Positions 63,550-64,000 of a stretch of DNA of 64,000 bases are shown here, one piece after another. How positions within the stretch are numbered: the stretch's first letter is position 1; every line of letters starts with the position of its first letter. The stretch lies in the NCBI RefSeq assembly GCF_029227915.1, contig NC_079877.1, positions 33,011,851-33,075,850 of the forward strand, given 5' to 3'. A program made the translations under genes and the position numbers. Under the pieces are notes generated by a model. It ran no database searches. It saw only the letters and a list, made by a program, of their open reading frames with translations, and was not told the DNA's origin. Origin of the DNA: Hydractinia symbiolongicarpus. Its lineage: Eukaryota > Cnidaria > Hydrozoa > Anthoathecata > Hydractiniidae.

Positions 63550-64000
63550 AAAGTACCCTGTGAGTAAACTCATTTCCCGAACGATTTTTTAAATTATTTT
63601 TTCACCACTAAAACGCAAAAGACTTGTAGTTTTCAAAAATGTTTTCATTTTTGATGAGACGCTTAATGAAAGAGGTTTAATCGCTGGCAAACGAAAACCC
63701 GCGATTTCACGTAAATCCCGGGTTTGGCCCGTATAGTCGAATGTATACAAAGAAAGTACCCTGTGAGTAAACTCATTTCCAAAACGATTTTTTAAAGTAT
63801 CTTTTCACCACTAAAACGCATGAGACTTGTAGTTTTCAAAAATGTTTTCATTCTTGATGAGACGCTTAATGAAAGAGGTTTAATCGCCGGCAAACGAAAA
63901 CCCGCGAATTCACGTAAATCCCGGCTTTGACCCGTATAGTCGAATGTATACAAAGAAAGTAACCTGTGAGTAAACTCATTTCCAGAACGATTATTTAAAT
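63550..64000 (+). repeat. Third copy of the 50.4 / 58.3 kb motif, cut by window end
   Basis: Matches about 58313-58763 at offset 5237: gcaaaagac (63611 and 58374, counted at aaacg), cgaattcacg (63906 and 58669) and aagtaacctg. It has the converted form of the patch (cccggctttgacccg), so it descends from the 58-kb copy rather than the 50-kb copy. Confidence 0.75.

Larger units (their letters stand above)
1..64000. repeat. Satellite DNA array, ~203-bp monomer, all in one orientation
   Basis: The motif aacgca followed by cttgtagtt recurs at 1, 205, 408, 611, 814 and 1017, a spacing of 203-204 bp, and keeps this spacing to the end of the window. Every monomer reads in the same direction; I found no inverted unit, transposon or unique interval. 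Length variation comes from one-base changes in a T run near the monomer end (202-204 bp) and from a 41-bp internal duplication (244 bp). Subtracting 37 such duplications gives about 308 monomers. Both array ends lie outside the window. Arrays of this size are known from centromeric, pericentromeric or other heterochromatic blocks; which one applies here is not shown. The monomer is not one I recognise. A length near 203 bp could hold one nucleosome plus linker, which is inference. Confidence 0.98.

Noticed and set aside
1-64000. CRISPR array or other prokaryotic repeat-spacer system
   Set aside because: There are no unique spacers between repeats; the full 203 bp is the repeat. No cas-like or other gene is present.
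1-64000. Tandem arrays of ribosomal or other RNA genes or their spacer
   Set aside because: No rRNA, 5S, tRNA or snRNA motif is visible in the unit, and 203 bp leaves no room for a hidden long gene.

Overview
The whole 64 kb is one uninterrupted satellite DNA array. A unit of about 203 bp is repeated head to tail, always in the same orientation, from the first base to the last. I estimate about 308 monomers, from the length and from 37 monomers that are 41 bp longer than the rest. I see no protein-coding gene, RNA gene, transposon, CRISPR array or unique spacer. The short open frames on both strands are readings of the repeat: 203 is not a multiple of 3, so the frame shifts at every monomer, and the frames end wherever a variant carries a stop.

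This size of array, with nested higher-order repeats (HORs), is typical of eukaryotic pericentromeric, centromeric or other heterochromatin. I do not recognise the monomer and cannot name the species. The first monomer is about 38% G+C with 11 CpG in 204 bp (hand count, about 1.5 times expectation). Such CpG retention hints at a genome with little germline CpG methylation, as in many invertebrates, but this is weak inference.

Layout. 1-3347: two copies of a 2031-bp ten-monomer HOR. 3348-10344: mixed monomers, the first 244-bp monomers, and 812-, 854- and 1259-bp periods. 10345-14488: an almost exact tandem duplication of a 2072-bp HOR. 14397-15960: a 609-bp three-monomer HOR. 15960-17915: three copies of a 651-bp HOR. 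18614-21650: mixed 1217- and 608-bp units. 21881-25228: a second copy of 15424-19422 with one 651-bp unit fewer. 26410-44166: an expansion built on a 1216-bp six-monomer unit, with 4380-, 5232- and 2229-bp duplications, whose two ends match each other at 15,286 bp distance. 45095-47720: three copies of an 854-bp HOR. 47720-60650: a mosaic with 7958- and 6740-bp duplications. 60418-62960: a tandem 1259-bp duplication. 62777-63410: three near-identical single monomers. 63550-64000: a third copy of the 50.4 and 58.3 kb motif.

The parts do not act together as a gene system. What the window records is satellite turnover: repeated unequal exchange in whole-monomer steps, local homogenisation of private variants, and short gene-conversion patches. 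Coordinates of HOR edges were found by eye and are good to roughly 10-50 bp unless stated. Since near-identical repeats are hard to assemble, copy numbers need long-read support.
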